A DNA stretch of 64,000 bases. Origin: Sipunculus nudus. Taxonomy: Eukaryota; Annelida; Sipuncula; Golfingiida; Sipunculidae. Positions within the stretch are counted from its first letter, which is position 1. The number at the start of each line of letters is the position of its first letter. Positions 25,726-38,640 of this stretch are shown here, one piece after another. The translations under genes and the position numbers were made by a program. The stretch is from assembly GCA_026874595.1 (NCBI GenBank), contig CM049306.1:31115519-31179518 (forward strand). Direction: 5' to 3'. Below the pieces are notes generated by a model. That model had not been told where the DNA came from, searched no databases, and saw only the letters and a list, made by a program, of their open reading frames with translations.

Positions 25726-26146
25726 TATACCCTTTCACACACAAAATGTTTTTAAACCGATTTGGGCAAAGCGGTTTGACCAAATCAGTTGAATCTGTTT
25801 TGAGCATTCACATGAGCATCTAGCACCAATGCACAAGATGTACATTTCACATGTGGAACAATGTAACAACATACTAACATGAGCATTCACAGTGTTGCCC
25901 TGTGACCTAGTCGCTGCTTGAAAACTAGGTCTAAACCATTTTGACTGCGATTTGAGCATTCACTTGACAATTCAGCAAAGCAGATAAAATTATTTGCATT
26001 TAAAACAGCTAAAACCCCCTCCTGAGCTTTATAAAATATTGTTTTGTCCAAAACAGTTTAAAAACCCTTTGGATTGCCATGTGAACGCTCAACCTGCATT
26101 CAGAATACTTTTAAACCAGTTTGCATTTGCCGCATGAAAGGGGTAG
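25726..26146. mobile_element. MITE with degenerate inverted ends
   Basis: The left end TATACCCTTTCACAC and the right end GCATGAAAGGGGTA are inverted. Further inside, TTTTTAAACCGATTTGGGC on the left mirrors TTTAAACCAGTTTGCATTT on the right, and GAGCATTCACATGAGCATC mirrors CATGTGAACGCTCAAC. The element is therefore a fold-back of about 420 bp. TAGAA lies near both ends but a clean target duplication is not evident, so the superfamily is left open. Confidence 0.65.
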
Positions 26147-29100
26147 TAGAATGCCTTTCATACAATACACTTTCACTAATCAAATTTAGGAAACCTGAAA
26201 ACTTCTTTGCCACACTACAAGTACAAGTTAACTCTACATAAAACTATTACAGCATATTACTCTTCCCCTGCTGACAGGCACTGGTCTATGAAATGAAGTT
26301 TGGCCTTGAGTTACCCCATCACAAAGGAATACCTGGTATATCTGAACTTGTTGAAACCTTGACCACATGTTGACAACACTACACACAAGTCAGGATGATG
26401 CAATCCTTAAGAAAAGGACATCTATATGAAAATTCTGACTGGCAAACCACCAACAGAAACTAACCAGTAGAGAGTACATCTGGAGTGAAACTGTTCTCTT
26501 ATATGCCATGGCTTTACTTTAGTTTACTAAACAGGATGCTCAACTAAATATCCTGGAAATAATCTAAAAGTTTATCAAGACTCAGTTATGGTCTAAAGTA
26601 ATGGTTTATATCAAATTACCTGCATTAGAAACCACCTGCATTAACTGGGAAAAGATCGACATGTGCACTGTATGGTGAAAGTTACATATCTCCACAGGAA
26701 TTTTTACCATATTATTCTGGAACCTAAATAATATAAGGGTATATAACTTAAGTGCATTATATTCAGGCAAAACTTAATAAAATCCTATAATTCTGTGTTC
26801 TGCTATAAAACATAATTTTAGTCCACCTTAATTTTTAGTAAATATAATTAATAATTATTTGGTACATATGTAAAATGTATATAAAAAGCATAACTGTGTG
26901 GCATAAATGACAGAACAGCAAGCAGTGAAAATACAGGTATCTACCTATTCTGTAAGGGTCCTCTGGTTTCATAATGAGTGTAATCTCCACTTCCTACAGG
27001 TTTATAAACACATGGGATATCCCTTGTTATTTCCAGAGTCTAGGCTGGCTGGACTATGTTCCCTACCAATGCTAATCGCTGCTAGTAAACATCAGCTGCT
27101 AGATGGCACATGCCCTTCTCCAGAGGGCCGTGGCCCATGACAGCCAATCACCTGCAAGTTGAGTCAGCTGTGGGTCACCTTTGTCAAGGACATTTTTCCA
27201 CTGACTACGTGTTTACTCTAATAAGCACAGTAGTGACATCTGTTGTGCAAAGCCAACACTCATTGAAAAACATATTGCCCGGCACATGATGCAATATCCT
27301 ACCCTTTTGAATCATATGTTGTGTCAGCTAAAATAGATACACATTTATAACAAATATCCAAAAATAAAATGTACCCCTTGCATGCACACAAAAAGCCAAA
27401 ATATTTAATTTTACACAGTGAACTGTGATATTTAAATAACCTCTTTCTGAGAAACTTAGACATAGCATAAAAAATACTCCATCCAAGTGGGCTACCAAAT
27501 ATGTTTCTTTCATCGTTACTATCAGATCTAAGCACTCACTGAAACTTATAATGAGTATTTCATGTCAACAACACTATACTCTATTCCACCACCCCTGTCC
27601 CCCTGTTTTTTTGTGATAATTTTTATACAAAGCACTAAAGCTTACCTTTATTTACCTCAAATGTAAGTCAGACAAATGTGGCAATTATCTAACAGCTAAA
27701 TTATTCTCTCCCAGGTATGCATTCCATATGATTAATTCACAAAGAAATATGACTGAACAGATGTATGATCTTGCAACCTATTAGTAACAAAATAAGATGA
27801 CGACCTTACACCACTTACATTTGACTATTCATGATAATGACCTTATAGTGGTATCTGTACATCACACGTTGGTTTCGTCATACATACTTACCTCCTACAT
27901 GACAAGGATAAACAAATATGGCCACTTGCCAGCTAAATCTAGTTTAAGCCAAGCAATCTGTGGGGTTGGATAAATCTGAGATTTTTAAAGCTATAAGCTA
28001 AAGCCACTTTTAAAGCTATTAATTTTGAAGGAGCCGACAGATGTGATGCCAGCCAAGCCAAGCCTAGGAGCCCTGAGAGACCATGTCCACTTGAACTGGA
28101 GCAATCCTTTTTGTAGCTCCTTCCAGACATGTCAACACGGCCCCGACATTGCAAAGTAAATATATTTATTTCTTGCTGATTTAAATTATCATAAATCAAG
28201 TTAGTTTGTAGTGGCAAACAAAATATATTTGAAAGAAATATCACCAAAAATCAGGTGGACAGGGTTGATGGAACAGAGAATAGGTTCAATCTGATTATAT
28301 CAATTATGAGAAGCCCTGTTCATGGATGATTTTCTCAAAATATCTCTCCTGTTTTGCAAAATGTACCAGGGAAGTTCTTATAAGCTGTTGGGTAGCAATG
28401 GGGTAGGGTATAGTGGTGTTTACTTGCTTCTAAATACTGGAATGTCATGATGAGCAAAGCAAAGTATGAAATATGTGCAGTGCATAATAAAATGTGCAGT
28501 AATACAATACGTCAGAGCTTTTCATGAATTAAGAGCCAAACATGTTGGATAAGCATACATCCTAAACTGATTGCAAAGGAAGTCTAGGCTTTAATTTTTC
28601 TAATAATACAATATTCTTTAATGATATAATTTAACCCTGTCATAACATGTTATCATGTTGTCTGTTATGGTCTTGTACTGTACATAGACTATTCTACGCA
28701 CATCATATATAGCCCATTCCTTGTGTATTGTTATTAAAGCTATCTTCAACTCTAACATAAGGGGTTGCGTGGAGGATAAAACCTTTAGTTGCTACTTGAT
28801 CTGCACTTAAATTGGGCAGGGTTTCTTGAATTTAATCAAAACAAAATTCATCATTTGGTTTTCCCTGGTGAATTCTGGATATTCCAGAATAATTATTTTA
28901 AAGTTCCTGTGGGGCAATCATCATAAATATTCTCAAAACCCTCACTTTTCCCTGACTGCAAATTGGAAGCTCATTTTCTAGATTCCCCCTAATTTCTGAG
29001 TTTGCTGGAAACCCTTTCAAATAAGAGCCAGTTTCAAAATTTGCTATGAATGTAAGCAGTTTAGTACTTTACTGACCTATAGGGTGTGGCACCCAGAAGG

Positions 29101-29870
29101 ACCATTTTCTGCCTCTCCTTGCAAACGGCACCTTCTTAATCATGCCCTCACTGTTTTTCAATACATGTACATTATCTTGAACACTGTTACCAGGCTTGGC
29201 ATCCATTTCTATAACCCCCTGTTGGTGACACTAATGTCACAAGCCTTACAAACTTCTTATATGAACAATCCAGGGTGGAAACTCTGTTCCAGAAGTTAAC
29301 CATGCGGTGTGTATATGGTCAAATGTCTAGAACCCATTATCTGTTTATATATACACTCACTAGTAACACACAGCATGTGCACTTTGTGTGACCTGCACTG
29401 GGCATTTTACTCGATTGTTTGTCCTTGATATCAGGATGTATGTGGGTCAGAGTCTGTTCAGAGAACTTGCCTTATTTGGGCATGCACTGACAAGAAGTAA
29501 ACATGGCTACACTGACTGCCTGCATGTTGGTGTATAATTAAGTGTATAGTCTTTGATTTGAAACAGCAAAGGTTACATAATAGCTGCTTGCATGAAAAAT
29601 CTGGTCTGAGAGAAGGTAGTATTACAATACCTGTAATTTTGTGTTTACCTTTTTAAATGAGGTAAGTTTCTAAAATGCAGGTAAATTTCAAACTTACTTC
29701 TGTCCATGCCCTTTAACACAACAATACTGCATGTAATATTATAATACAACCTACTCACTAATAGATTATATTCATTACCTAAATTTACTACAATTATCTG
29801 TTCTCTTGTTTGAGAATTTTAAGAGAGTATCCAGTAGGCTTGCTATCAAATAATGTCAAAACATTTATAC
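26147..29870. other. Unannotated non-coding stretch
   Basis: No gene is recognised. A stretch at 27566-27620 (CTATTCCACCACCCCTGTCC then CTGTTTTTTTGTGATAATTT) resembles the ends of the TA-flanked MITEs near 49.3 kb and is probably an isolated terminus. The minus-strand frame around 27939-28247 has no recognisable domain. Confidence 0.45.
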
Positions 29871-29873
29871 TAA

Positions 29874-30549
29874 AGGTGCATTTCCATAAGTATGTAGTCC
29901 GTATCCATGGTCTGTAAGAGTAGTCCGCATGTGTAGTGCGCAAAAATCACTTTGTAGAATTTTTAACTGGGCCGTTTCCATTCATCTGCATGCATAGTCC
30001 ACATGTGAAGTCTGTATCCACATGGTACCAGGAAAAATTTTTGCGCATTAAGCATACCAATAACCTGTCAATTTAAGGTTTAACATAAAGTTTTTCCATT
30101 CAACACCATGCTGTATGAACAATCTCTATTTCCACTGGTATTAATGTAATTTTTTATATCAGTCTTTCGTAACCAGATTGACATCTGATTGAATTTTGTT
30201 GTCCTCTCTTTAACATACATGTGTTTTCTAAATGCTTTAGCTGTGAACATAATTGTGAGTACAATAATAATAAATAAGATCCTTTTTGAAAAAATATAAA
30301 TATAATATAAATATTTACACAAATTAACAAACAAACTTTTGTTGCTAATATTTGGAATTGTACAATAAATATATAGTTTAATGGCTTACAAAGAAAGAAA
30401 ATCTTCAGCCACCAAGCACCTATCAACTTAGTATGAGTATGAACTAGGCATACGTACTAATGGAAAACGAACTTTGCAGATACCGAAAAACAATATGGAC
30501 TACGCATGGGGACTACAGATATGCACTACCCACTTACGGAAAACCACCT
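29874..30549. mobile_element. PIF/Harbinger-like MITE, 676 bp, TAA duplication
   Basis: Left AGGTGCATTTCCATAAG is inverted relative to right CTTACGGAAAACCACCT. The bases TAA flank both sides (29871-29873 and 30550-30552), matching the 3-bp TWA duplication typical of PIF/Harbinger elements. Subterminal GTAGTCCGTATCC / GGACTACGCATGG motifs repeat several times. The minus-strand open frames inside show no transposase. Confidence 0.7.
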
Positions 30550-30552
30550 TAA

Positions 30553-32715
30553 AGCAGGGGTCACTAGAAAATTTTTTTAAGAAGAATGAAAAGGAGTTTC
30601 AACAGTCATATGCAAATGATAAGAACATAAAACAAAATTTAATAGTTCTGATTTTTCATGGATCAATTAATATTTTGCAAATGAAGATAAGGTCCACCAG
30701 ACTGTTGCTCATTTTAGCCATAATATAAATCCGTAAAAGAATCAATAAATGTTCTGAAAACTGACAAATATTTGGGCTTGTCATATACATCATTTCAAGA
30801 ATTGAAGCAAATTTTTATATTTTCTTGAGCAGCTGACTGTCTTGACTTGGAAAAAAATTGCCTGCTCCAACGATAATTTTTGTTCTAAGAGTCTGTAATA
30901 CAATGAATTCTTTTTGTGTGGCCAAAATTGTTCATTTATCTATTTAGCATTCCAAATTATCAGGTAGAGTTATTACTGAGAAATCACAACCTGTGTATAT
31001 GATGTTTTACAGTGAATTACACTGGGTACTGACCAATAATTGTATTTGAACTGTGGTAAAAATCTTGCCACTGGGTTTAAACTGGTGTATGATTACATGC
31101 TGTAGGTCTCAGCCACTGGAGTCTCAGGATACAATTTCAGTAGCAGATGAAAGGATTGCAGATTAAACAACTGTAATTACTATGGTATTGTACAATGGAT
31201 AAAAATACATACAAGTAAGATCAACATACACAACACTGGACATTTGGGTTTATACCTTTAACGAACTGACCTATTACTGTTAAATTTCAAAATTGTTGGT
31301 ATCATTTTCAAATGCTCGCCCTGTTGCTTTACCTTCCTTGATTACTTGGATATATTTCTGGGACTGAGAGTAGTAAGTTATTGTTATTTCAATTTTATAG
31401 TCAATTTAAAATATATAGTTACTGGGCTATTACTCTCACCTGAGTGCTACTGCTAATGCCATAACAACTTATAAACATTTATCTTGCTTAAGAATGAAAA
31501 AGTGACTCTAACAAGTGACCATTGTCCCGATATTTATTAATGAAATATACCATGCAGTGATAATCAGAATTTTTTACTGTACTCTACCAGTCTTATTCAT
31601 CATAAATTCATAAGGTAAAGGTCATTTGTGCTTTAACATATCATTTGTGTTTAGGACAGATCATTCAAATGCTTTTCATGAAGTTTAGCAGCAGTTCTAG
31701 ACTAACTTTCTTTTAACACACTTGTAAGCTTTTGAAGCGCACAGGCTTCTTTGACAGGTGTTAGTGGAATGTTCCATTTACCTGTTTTACCTTTTTGGGA
31801 TTTATTTTAAATTTCTAACGCTGCTAAAAACAGAGAGATCAGTTATCTACTGAGAAAAAAAACTATGACCCTCAGTGATGGGGGTTACACTAACATAACT
31901 GGGAATGCAACAATTCACAAATAGAAATAAAAGTCATACAACCCCAACCTAAACTATAATCTGAGTTATTTATAAGGCCTAAGCTGCTTTTTGTTTCTTA
32001 TATTGACCTTATAAGACTTGAATAAGATCACATATTGCTGTTTGATCAACTGGATGAGGACTGTATAAACAGTTCTCTGTACTTCTATGGCAATGATAGA
32101 CTAAAAATAATATCACTGTCTTTTTTATTTGCTTACAAAAAAAATTAACCACAAAGGTTTTAATCAGATATGATACACACAGAAAATTTAAGTGTATCGT
32201 CAAATTGAATTAGGTACCCCTTTAAGTATATTGCAAAACGTATTGTACTGTAATAAGCTACCCAATACCTAGCCCAAATATCTACATACATGCACAATTT
32301 GTAAAAGATCTGTCAATAATTTTGTTTTGTTATATTACTCATATCGATTATGAGCAGTAGTGAAAGGGAGGACAAAGGCAAAAATGAAAAAAAAAATAGA
32401 ATTTCTGGCTTCTGCAATGCCTTTGTATCCACAGACATTTGGCAAACCCCCTTTAAAATAGGCCCTTTCATTCTGAAGCATCTTCTTTTAGCATCTTACA
32501 GATTTGACAATGAAGATTGAGGTCAGGGTCAATAGTTTCTAAACTACTCCAAGAACTAGACTGAAACACAACTGCATAAAGATTTGCATGGAGAACAGGT
32601 AACCCATGGAACACCATGCTCAGCTGAATAGCATGAAATATGTGGCCTAACATTCACAACTGTTAATTATATTTTTGAAGAACAGTGCCATAATGTTGAT
32701 GATGAGAGAGAAAAA
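30553..32715. other. Unannotated non-coding stretch
   Basis: No gene, RNA or bounded repeat is seen. At 32599-32625 a degenerate family A start (GTAACCCATGGAACACCATG then CTCAGCTGAA) suggests a worn terminus. Confidence 0.45.
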
Positions 32716-32944
32716 GGTTTGACATGGAAGTGAATACAATAGAGCCTCTGAAAAAAAACTTAAATAACTTGCCTTACTTTTGAGCTTTTATTTTCAAATT
32801 TCAGAATTAAACAGATTAAATCCTTCTGTGTACCTGCTGTGAAAATTAATTAAATCAAATGTACTTACAGGAAATAATTGCGCCATGGTCAAAGATGGGC
32901 AAAATTTAAGGTACTGATTTTTCTATTTATGATAATCACTTAAA

Positions 32945-35517
32945 CAAGGGACCCATGGGTCATGGCGCTCAGCTAGAGTTAGAAATTTTTGCAAATGCAA
33001 AGTATGGAAAATATTCTATTGTATACACTCCCAAGGCAGCGGAAATCTTACACTTCTAAAGAAGCAACTGATTTTCACACTGCCAGCTTTGACTGTTTAT
33101 GATATATTTAGACACCAGATGGTGGTTCATTGTCAGCTTAAAAAAATGTGCATATGATGTGACAAGCAGCCAACCAGATGCCAATAAACAAACACTCGAC
33201 AGGCATCCTGGCTTCACCCATAGCTGCACTTCAAGCGCCGTTTGAAGACAGTTTACGGTTGAATTTTAATTTCTCCCTCTGCATTCTCGCATCATCGACT
33301 GATTCGATTCTGACAGTATGACTGTGTTAACATAGCCATGTATTTGTTGTCTGCAGAACTGAAACCAGCCAGCGAGGTGTGCACGCAGCCTTTGTTGTTA
33401 CGTTTCGTTTAAATTACAGCTCACTGGCCGGGCATCCTATGTGCCCAAGGCCCTAACCAAACCACGTCTGCTGCAATTCTCTCTAAGCCTGTGGCCTGTT
33501 CAGACGGTTACCGGGGCGATGAACTGTCACTCAAAATGAAATGAACATGATTGGCTCCATGTTTTCCTCGCTTGGTTATGTCTTCCAGCACAAGGTGTCA
33601 TCTGATTGGACAAAAATACAGTGTTCCCCTCTGGTGTAGCAATTCAGGATACGAGGTCATAACAAACAGCGCTTACCATATAGGTAGTAGGCCTATAGTT
33701 AAAGTGCTGTGTAAAGAGCTAATCTATCGTAATTTTTTTCATATATAAGGATATGAGAATCTAAGAGGAAAGGGGCCTCTTTCTTGGTTATAGTAAAGTT
33801 CTAAATTTATAACTGCAAGACTTATACTCTGACAAGACTGTCAGGAAGAAAAACAGTAAAAGTTTTGAGATACTGTGATGCATATGAAAAATTTACAGAT
33901 GGTCAGGCAAGTGGACAGAATGGACTAATACCTTTATTTCACTTTCAAGGGAATAATGCATTTAAGTTTAAGTTTATATTAAAGCCTGTTTTTTTTTATA
34001 TCCACATTTTCCATTAATAGTTTTTATCAGATTAATTTTTTTCATATTTACAAGTTTTATAAATTTGTAATAAAAAATATGAAAATATAAGTTAAAATAT
34101 CAGAATTCTAAGTTGCTATCATTATTTATCCAGAGTGTAGCTCATATCGGGTCATATTATGCATACACATATATTTTATTATTTTTAAATCACAAATGTT
34201 AAAACTGAATTTAAAAGAAAATAATGCCACAACATGGCATCTTCAAGATTATTCACTGAATCACTATTATAAAGTTTTGTACATTGGAGTTTTCAGTACA
34301 TGCTTAATTTTATTCACTGAAATAAAAGATTCAGTAAATTTGATAAAATAAAAACATCTTTTCATACAAAGTATACATACTTGGTTCGATGAGGGACTAA
34401 CAATTATTGTGCTAATTACTATCTCAGCTATATTTTATAAATGGAATTAATAGTAAATTTCACACCTGGTGAAGTTTTTACTCTTCTGAAGTAAGGTATT
34501 ACTTATCTGATGAACATCCACACTTTCATAGCATTACACCACTTTGTGGACAATTAAATGTGCACTTTAATCACTGTAACCCTAGTGGTACAATACAAAA
34601 TCTAAAATGTAGCATAGCCTAGAATAAGAATGAATCAAATACAAAAAAATTAGAACATTCATTTAGTTAATGCACGATCTGGGGGGGGAGGGGGTGCAGG
34701 GCAAAGGGGAAGCCAGCTAGAATGGGCCAAGCTGAGCCAAGGCAAGCTGCCTTGAGTATATTACATAACACAAGTGAAGGCTGTACTACTAGGTGGGCTT
34801 GATGTAAACAACACAACAGGTGTATGAATATTGGAATAAAAGCTACTCTTTTCAATCAATTCCTTTGAAATTTCAGATTATAACAGAATATATCCTTATG
34901 TATATATGCTGTGAAAATTAAATCAACAGTGCTTACAGGGAAAACTGTGCAGTTGCCAAAGTTGGACAAAATTTAAGGTATTGATTTTTTATTAATGCTG
35001 AAAACTTGAAAAATTTGCAAAATTCAGATCTTATTTTGGGTAAACAAGTGAATCTTGATTATATAAGTTATATCCCAGAAAAAAAATCTCTTTGGTCTTA
35101 AGTGACCAAATATCTTCCCTGATTTTTTTACAAAGTCCTTTATGTTTGGGCCCATAACTTTTTTAAATTATATATTACAGACTTAATTTCTGGCATGTAC
35201 ATAGGAATTATATAGAGGAATATTTATGGTAAATATGAAGAAAACAAGATAGGTGGTTTTGAAATTAGGCAGTCCTGAAGTGTGAAAATAGATTTTTAAT
35301 AAAAATTCAGGTTTTTCCTTAATATATCGAAGAAACGAAGTCCTACTGAACCAATTTTCGGCATGCTAGGAGATTTTGGGGACATCTAACTGTATGCTGA
35401 ATTTCAGATTCATAGGTCCAATGGCGTCGAAACATGCCAGTCTTACAGACTGACATCCGGACGGATGGACAATGGACCTAGACTATAGCTCAGATTACTT
35501 ATAGTCAGCTGAGCTAA
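32945..35517 (+). mobile_element. Family A element, inner copy (2.57 kb with insert)
   Basis: It starts CAAGGGACCCATGGGTCATG and ends GTCAGCTGAGCTAA. It carries the family interior (GTCAGGAAGAAAAACAGTAA, CAACATGGCATCTTCAAG, GGGGGGGGAGGGGG at 34681). The outer text joins across it at TTAA/AAAT with no duplication. It is itself interrupted at 33029-33729. Confidence 0.75.
33029..33729. mobile_element. About 0.7-kb insert of an unclassified dispersed repeat
   Basis: Family A text stops at ATTCTATTGTA and resumes near TAATTTTTTTCATATATAAGG. The intervening sequence is CpG-richer. Its left 350 bp match 55398-55745: CTCCCAAGGCAGCGGAAATC, AAGAAGCAACTGATTTTC, GTGACAAGCAGCCAACCAG and ACAAACACTCGACAGGCATC recur. 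No inverted ends are evident, so the class is unknown; TA may be duplicated. Confidence 0.65.
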
Positions 35518-36029
35518 AAATCTAAAAAAATTCAGAACTAATTGTGGGTATACATTTGAATCTGAATTAAATTATGTAATATCTCTGAAAAAAATCTTTA
35601 GCTTCAACAAGTATCATGTTAAGTGAGTTTATTTTTCACAAAGTGCCTTATGTTTGGGCCCATAACTTTTTTAAATTATATAATACAGACTTAATTTCTG
35701 GCATGTACATAGGAATTATATAGAGGAATATTTATGGTAAATATGAATAAAAAAACCAGGTAAGTGGTTTCAAAATTAGGCAGTCCTGAAGTGTGAAAAT
35801 AGATTTTTAATAAAAAATTAAGGTTTTGCCTTAATTTATCGAAGAAACGAAGTCCTACTGAACCAATTTTTGGCATGCTAGGAGATTTTGGGGACATCTA
35901 ACTGTATGCTGAATTTCAGATTCATAGGTCCAATGGCATCGAAACATGCCAGTCTTACAGACTGACATCAGGACGGATGGACAATTGACCTAGACTATAG
36001 CTCAGATGACTTATAGTCAGCTGAGCTAA
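35518..36029 (+). repeat. 512-bp tandem duplication of the family A 3' end
   Basis: The segment from AAATCTAAAAAAATTCAGAAC to the terminal GTCAGCTGAGCTAA is followed immediately by a second segment with the same start (36030). The two agree closely for their first 130 bp. Its middle also closely matches the preceding inner copy 3' end (35160-35517), which hints at gene conversion or a local duplication. Confidence 0.7.
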
Positions 36030-36848
36030 AAATCTAAAAAAATTCAGAACTAATTGTGGGTATACATTTGAATCTGAATTAAACTATGTAATATCTCTGA
36101 GAAAAAAAATCTTTAGCTTCAACAAGTATCATGTTAAGTGAGATTATTTTTCACAAAGTGCCTTATGTTTTGGACCATAACTTTTATAAATTACGTAATA
36201 TTGTCCTAATTTCTGGCATGTACATAGGAACTATATATGAGAAAATTTATGGTTTATATATAAAAAAAAAACAGATGAGTAGTTTTGATATTAGGCAGTC
36301 CTTGAAGGGTGATAATTGTTTTTTAATGGAATATTAAAGTTTTTCCTTAATTTCTTGAAGAGCAAAGTCGCAGCGACTCAGTTTTCAGTCTGGTAGAAGA
36401 TTTTGGGGACAAATCCAACATCTAACAGTATGCCAAATTTCAGATTTGTAAGTCTAACAATTTCAAAACATGCAAGTCTTACAGACTCACAGATGGCAAA
36501 TTCAAAAATACAAATACAAAATTTTATCTTCCATCTGATTTTACAATAGCCAACAAACATTAGCCATAGGCTAATCTCACAGGTGATATAAAAAGATTAT
36601 AAAATGACATAAATAAAAGACATATTAATATTTAAAACAGATTCATATATGGGTAAAAGATATGTGAATATATAATAATGTGTTCATCAATGACCTATAA
36701 AATACTACAAACAAGCATATTAAAAAAGCAGACAGATAAAAAGGGTTCAGACTTCCCCATCAAACATAACAATTTCAGGTAAGGATATGATATTATAAAT
36801 CAATTTAGGAATGTCTAGAATATACATTACTACAGATATACCATATTG

Positions 36849-37253
36849 TTATACAGAGATTATAAGAACAGATATAATTATCATCATAGTTACACTTTTT
36901 GCACTTAAATTTGAAACAAGTCCAGTTTGTAAGAACCTTTTTAATCCAGCTAAGTTTTCTGCACATTTGTAGTGCCTAGGTAGGTTATTCCATAAAACAG
37001 CTACTAAATATTTGATAGAGTGTATACCAAAATGAGTAGCATTTGCTCTGGGTATAATTAAATCAATATCTGATTGCTGCCTAGTAACAATTTTACATGT
37101 GTTTCTTAAAAATAAGTCAGACAAATAAACCGGATTTAGCCCTCGGCCAGACTTAAAAACCTCAATGGCAATCTTATGCAGCCTGTCCATGTTTACCATG
37201 TTTGAATTCTTTAACATGTCATCATATATTAAATTTTTGTTTGTGTTTTTCAA
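36849..37253 (-). pseudogene. Non-LTR retrotransposon RT C-terminal fragment
   Basis: The 134-codon open frame reads NMDRLHKIAIEVFK, GLNPVYLSDLF, PRANATHFGIHS and AVLWNNLPRHYK, the conserved C-terminal segment that follows the RT domain in many invertebrate LINEs. Only this segment is present; the catalytic RT motifs are absent. It is a truncated remnant, not a host gene. Confidence 0.8.
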
Positions 37254-37750
37254 GTCCCAACGCCCTGCAGTGAATACTCTCCAGCCTCTGTTGATCCATA
37301 AGCCGCAGTTACGTTATGCTCAACTATTCGCTACAACCCGCTGCAATAAACCCCGGTTGCCGGTCAGGTTTGGCCTCCAAGTGTCGCTGTCTCTGTAATT
37401 CTGGAATATTTAAATAATCACATTGCAGGTATCACCAGCACAATCAGATGTTCTTCAAGGTACCAGTCACTTTGCAGTGTGATGGAAAGTGCTTGGTAGC
37501 ACAGACTTTTTCCACCCCCCCGTTGGAATTAACATTCAATACAATCAACATTTTTTAAAACAGTCTCTATACTGACTTGCTGGTGTGGCCTTAGGGCAGT
37601 TATCTACCACTGTCTACATATTGCCTCTCTTGCAGTGTTACACCAGCTTGCCAAGGGTACAACCATTTTTTTTAACAGGCTAAGCCAATCAGATTTCTTC
37701 TACAAGATCTGCAGATTTGTTTAAATGCAGAGCCAATCAGATTTTAGTTT
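37254..37750. other. Unassigned sequence between two LINE fragments
   Basis: About 0.5 kb separates two minus-strand LINE pieces and resembles neither. It may be an insertion into one element or host sequence between two. No inverted ends were found. Confidence 0.4.
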
Positions 37751-37752
37751 AT

Positions 37753-38007
37753 TCAGCGCAAATTGACTGGGTGTTTGGCACCTTGCAAAATTTGAAAAAT
37801 CCTGCTATTTCTCACAGCATATGAGTAGGAGGTACCCAGGAGGTCATGTGCTGTGTTCCTAGTAATCTGTTGATCCCTCCTATCACAAAAGTGCCACACA
37901 GTGGGGCAGTAATTAGAAATAGAGGCTATAAAAGATTTCACTAGAGTAAATTTAGAAGCCTCATCCAACTAACATGAAATTCTGGCAAGAGCATTGAGCT
38001 GGGATCC
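37753..38007 (-). pseudogene. Second LINE RT fragment
   Basis: On the minus strand it reads QLNALARISC, a stop, then LDEASKFTLVKSFIASIS and NYCPTVWHFC, a segment typical of the region after the RT palm in LINEs, upstream of the segment found at 36849-37253. The order and strand fit one element whose middle is lost or displaced, but the join is not proven. Confidence 0.7.
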
Positions 38008-38069
38008 AGCTTTTGGACAAACAATGGACCCTCACTATAGCTAAGATGACTTATAGTCAGCTGAGCTAA
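38008..38069 (+). mobile_element. Family A 3' end fragment
   Basis: It holds CAATGGACC, CACTATAGCTAAGATGACTT and ATAGTCAGCTGAGCTAA, the terminal hairpin of family A without its body. Confidence 0.7.
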
Positions 38070-38199
38070 AAACAGATGATCTATAAAGAGTGTAATTTTG
38101 TAACTTATAATATTAAATATTTTACATTTTTTGTAAATTAAGATGCAATATTTTATGTGACACCAAGGCAAAACGGTTGAAAATGTAGCAACTATTCAA

Positions 38200-38640
38200 T
38201 AATCGTGCCATGCCGGGTACTGTCACTGACAGTGTTTGACAATTACAGCCGTGAAAATAAGATCCCGTCCTCACACGGTCGACCGCTCTTGAACTCTGTC
38301 AGTGTCACAGTGACAAACACCAAGTTCACATGCAATGTGGCCACGATTTGTTCTTACCTCGTTTGTGGTGAAGACGCGGCGATCTGGGGGCACTCTGGGC
38401 TTTAGATGATGACATCTTCTTTCCGTAAGAAAGCTCTGTGTTAGATCGTGTTTATCAAGATGATAATCTGTCCAGTTAAACCAAATTTGACAAGTCTTGC
38501 CACGGCCACACTCCGTATTGACCGTCTGCTTATCAAGTCTCTGTAAACCAGAAAATCAATGTGACTTGGGTAACGATAACTTGGTGTAAAGGAAATTATC
38601 ACTTCCTTACCTTGAGGCGGCAAACCAGTGCGTGGAAAAA
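38200..38640 (-). promoter_or_regulatory. CpG-richer patch, possible promoter of a minus-strand gene
   Basis: About a dozen CpG occur within 200 bp (38205-38400), much denser than in the flanks. The minus strand has two good splice donors (CTCAAG|GTAAGG near 38613 and ACGAG|GTAAGAA at 38358) and a short open segment between an ATG and the second donor. This fits a transcription start region with a first exon, but no protein family is recognised and no downstream exon was found. Confidence 0.25.
38358..38415 (-). other. Candidate short first coding exon
   Basis: On the minus strand an ATG at 38415 opens 19 codons (MSSSKAQSAPRSPRLHHKR) plus one base, then a consensus donor GTAAGA. Basic and serine-rich starts like this are common in regulatory proteins, but I do not recognise the family. 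Without a downstream exon this stays a candidate. Confidence 0.2.

Larger units (their letters stand above)
32716..36560 (+). mobile_element. Family A element, outer copy with nested insertion and duplicated 3' part
   Basis: The left part (32716-32944) matches the family A interior (AATAGAGCCTC, TTTTGAGCTTTTATTTTC, GCCATGGTCAAAGATGGGC, GATAATCACTTAA). The inner copy begins at 32945. After it, AAATCTAAAAAAATTCAG continues the outer text in register. Two near-identical 512-bp segments follow (35518-36029 and from 36030, the latter more diverged), each with the ATTGTGGGTATACATTTGAATCTG (two abutting 12-mers) start. Confidence 0.65.
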
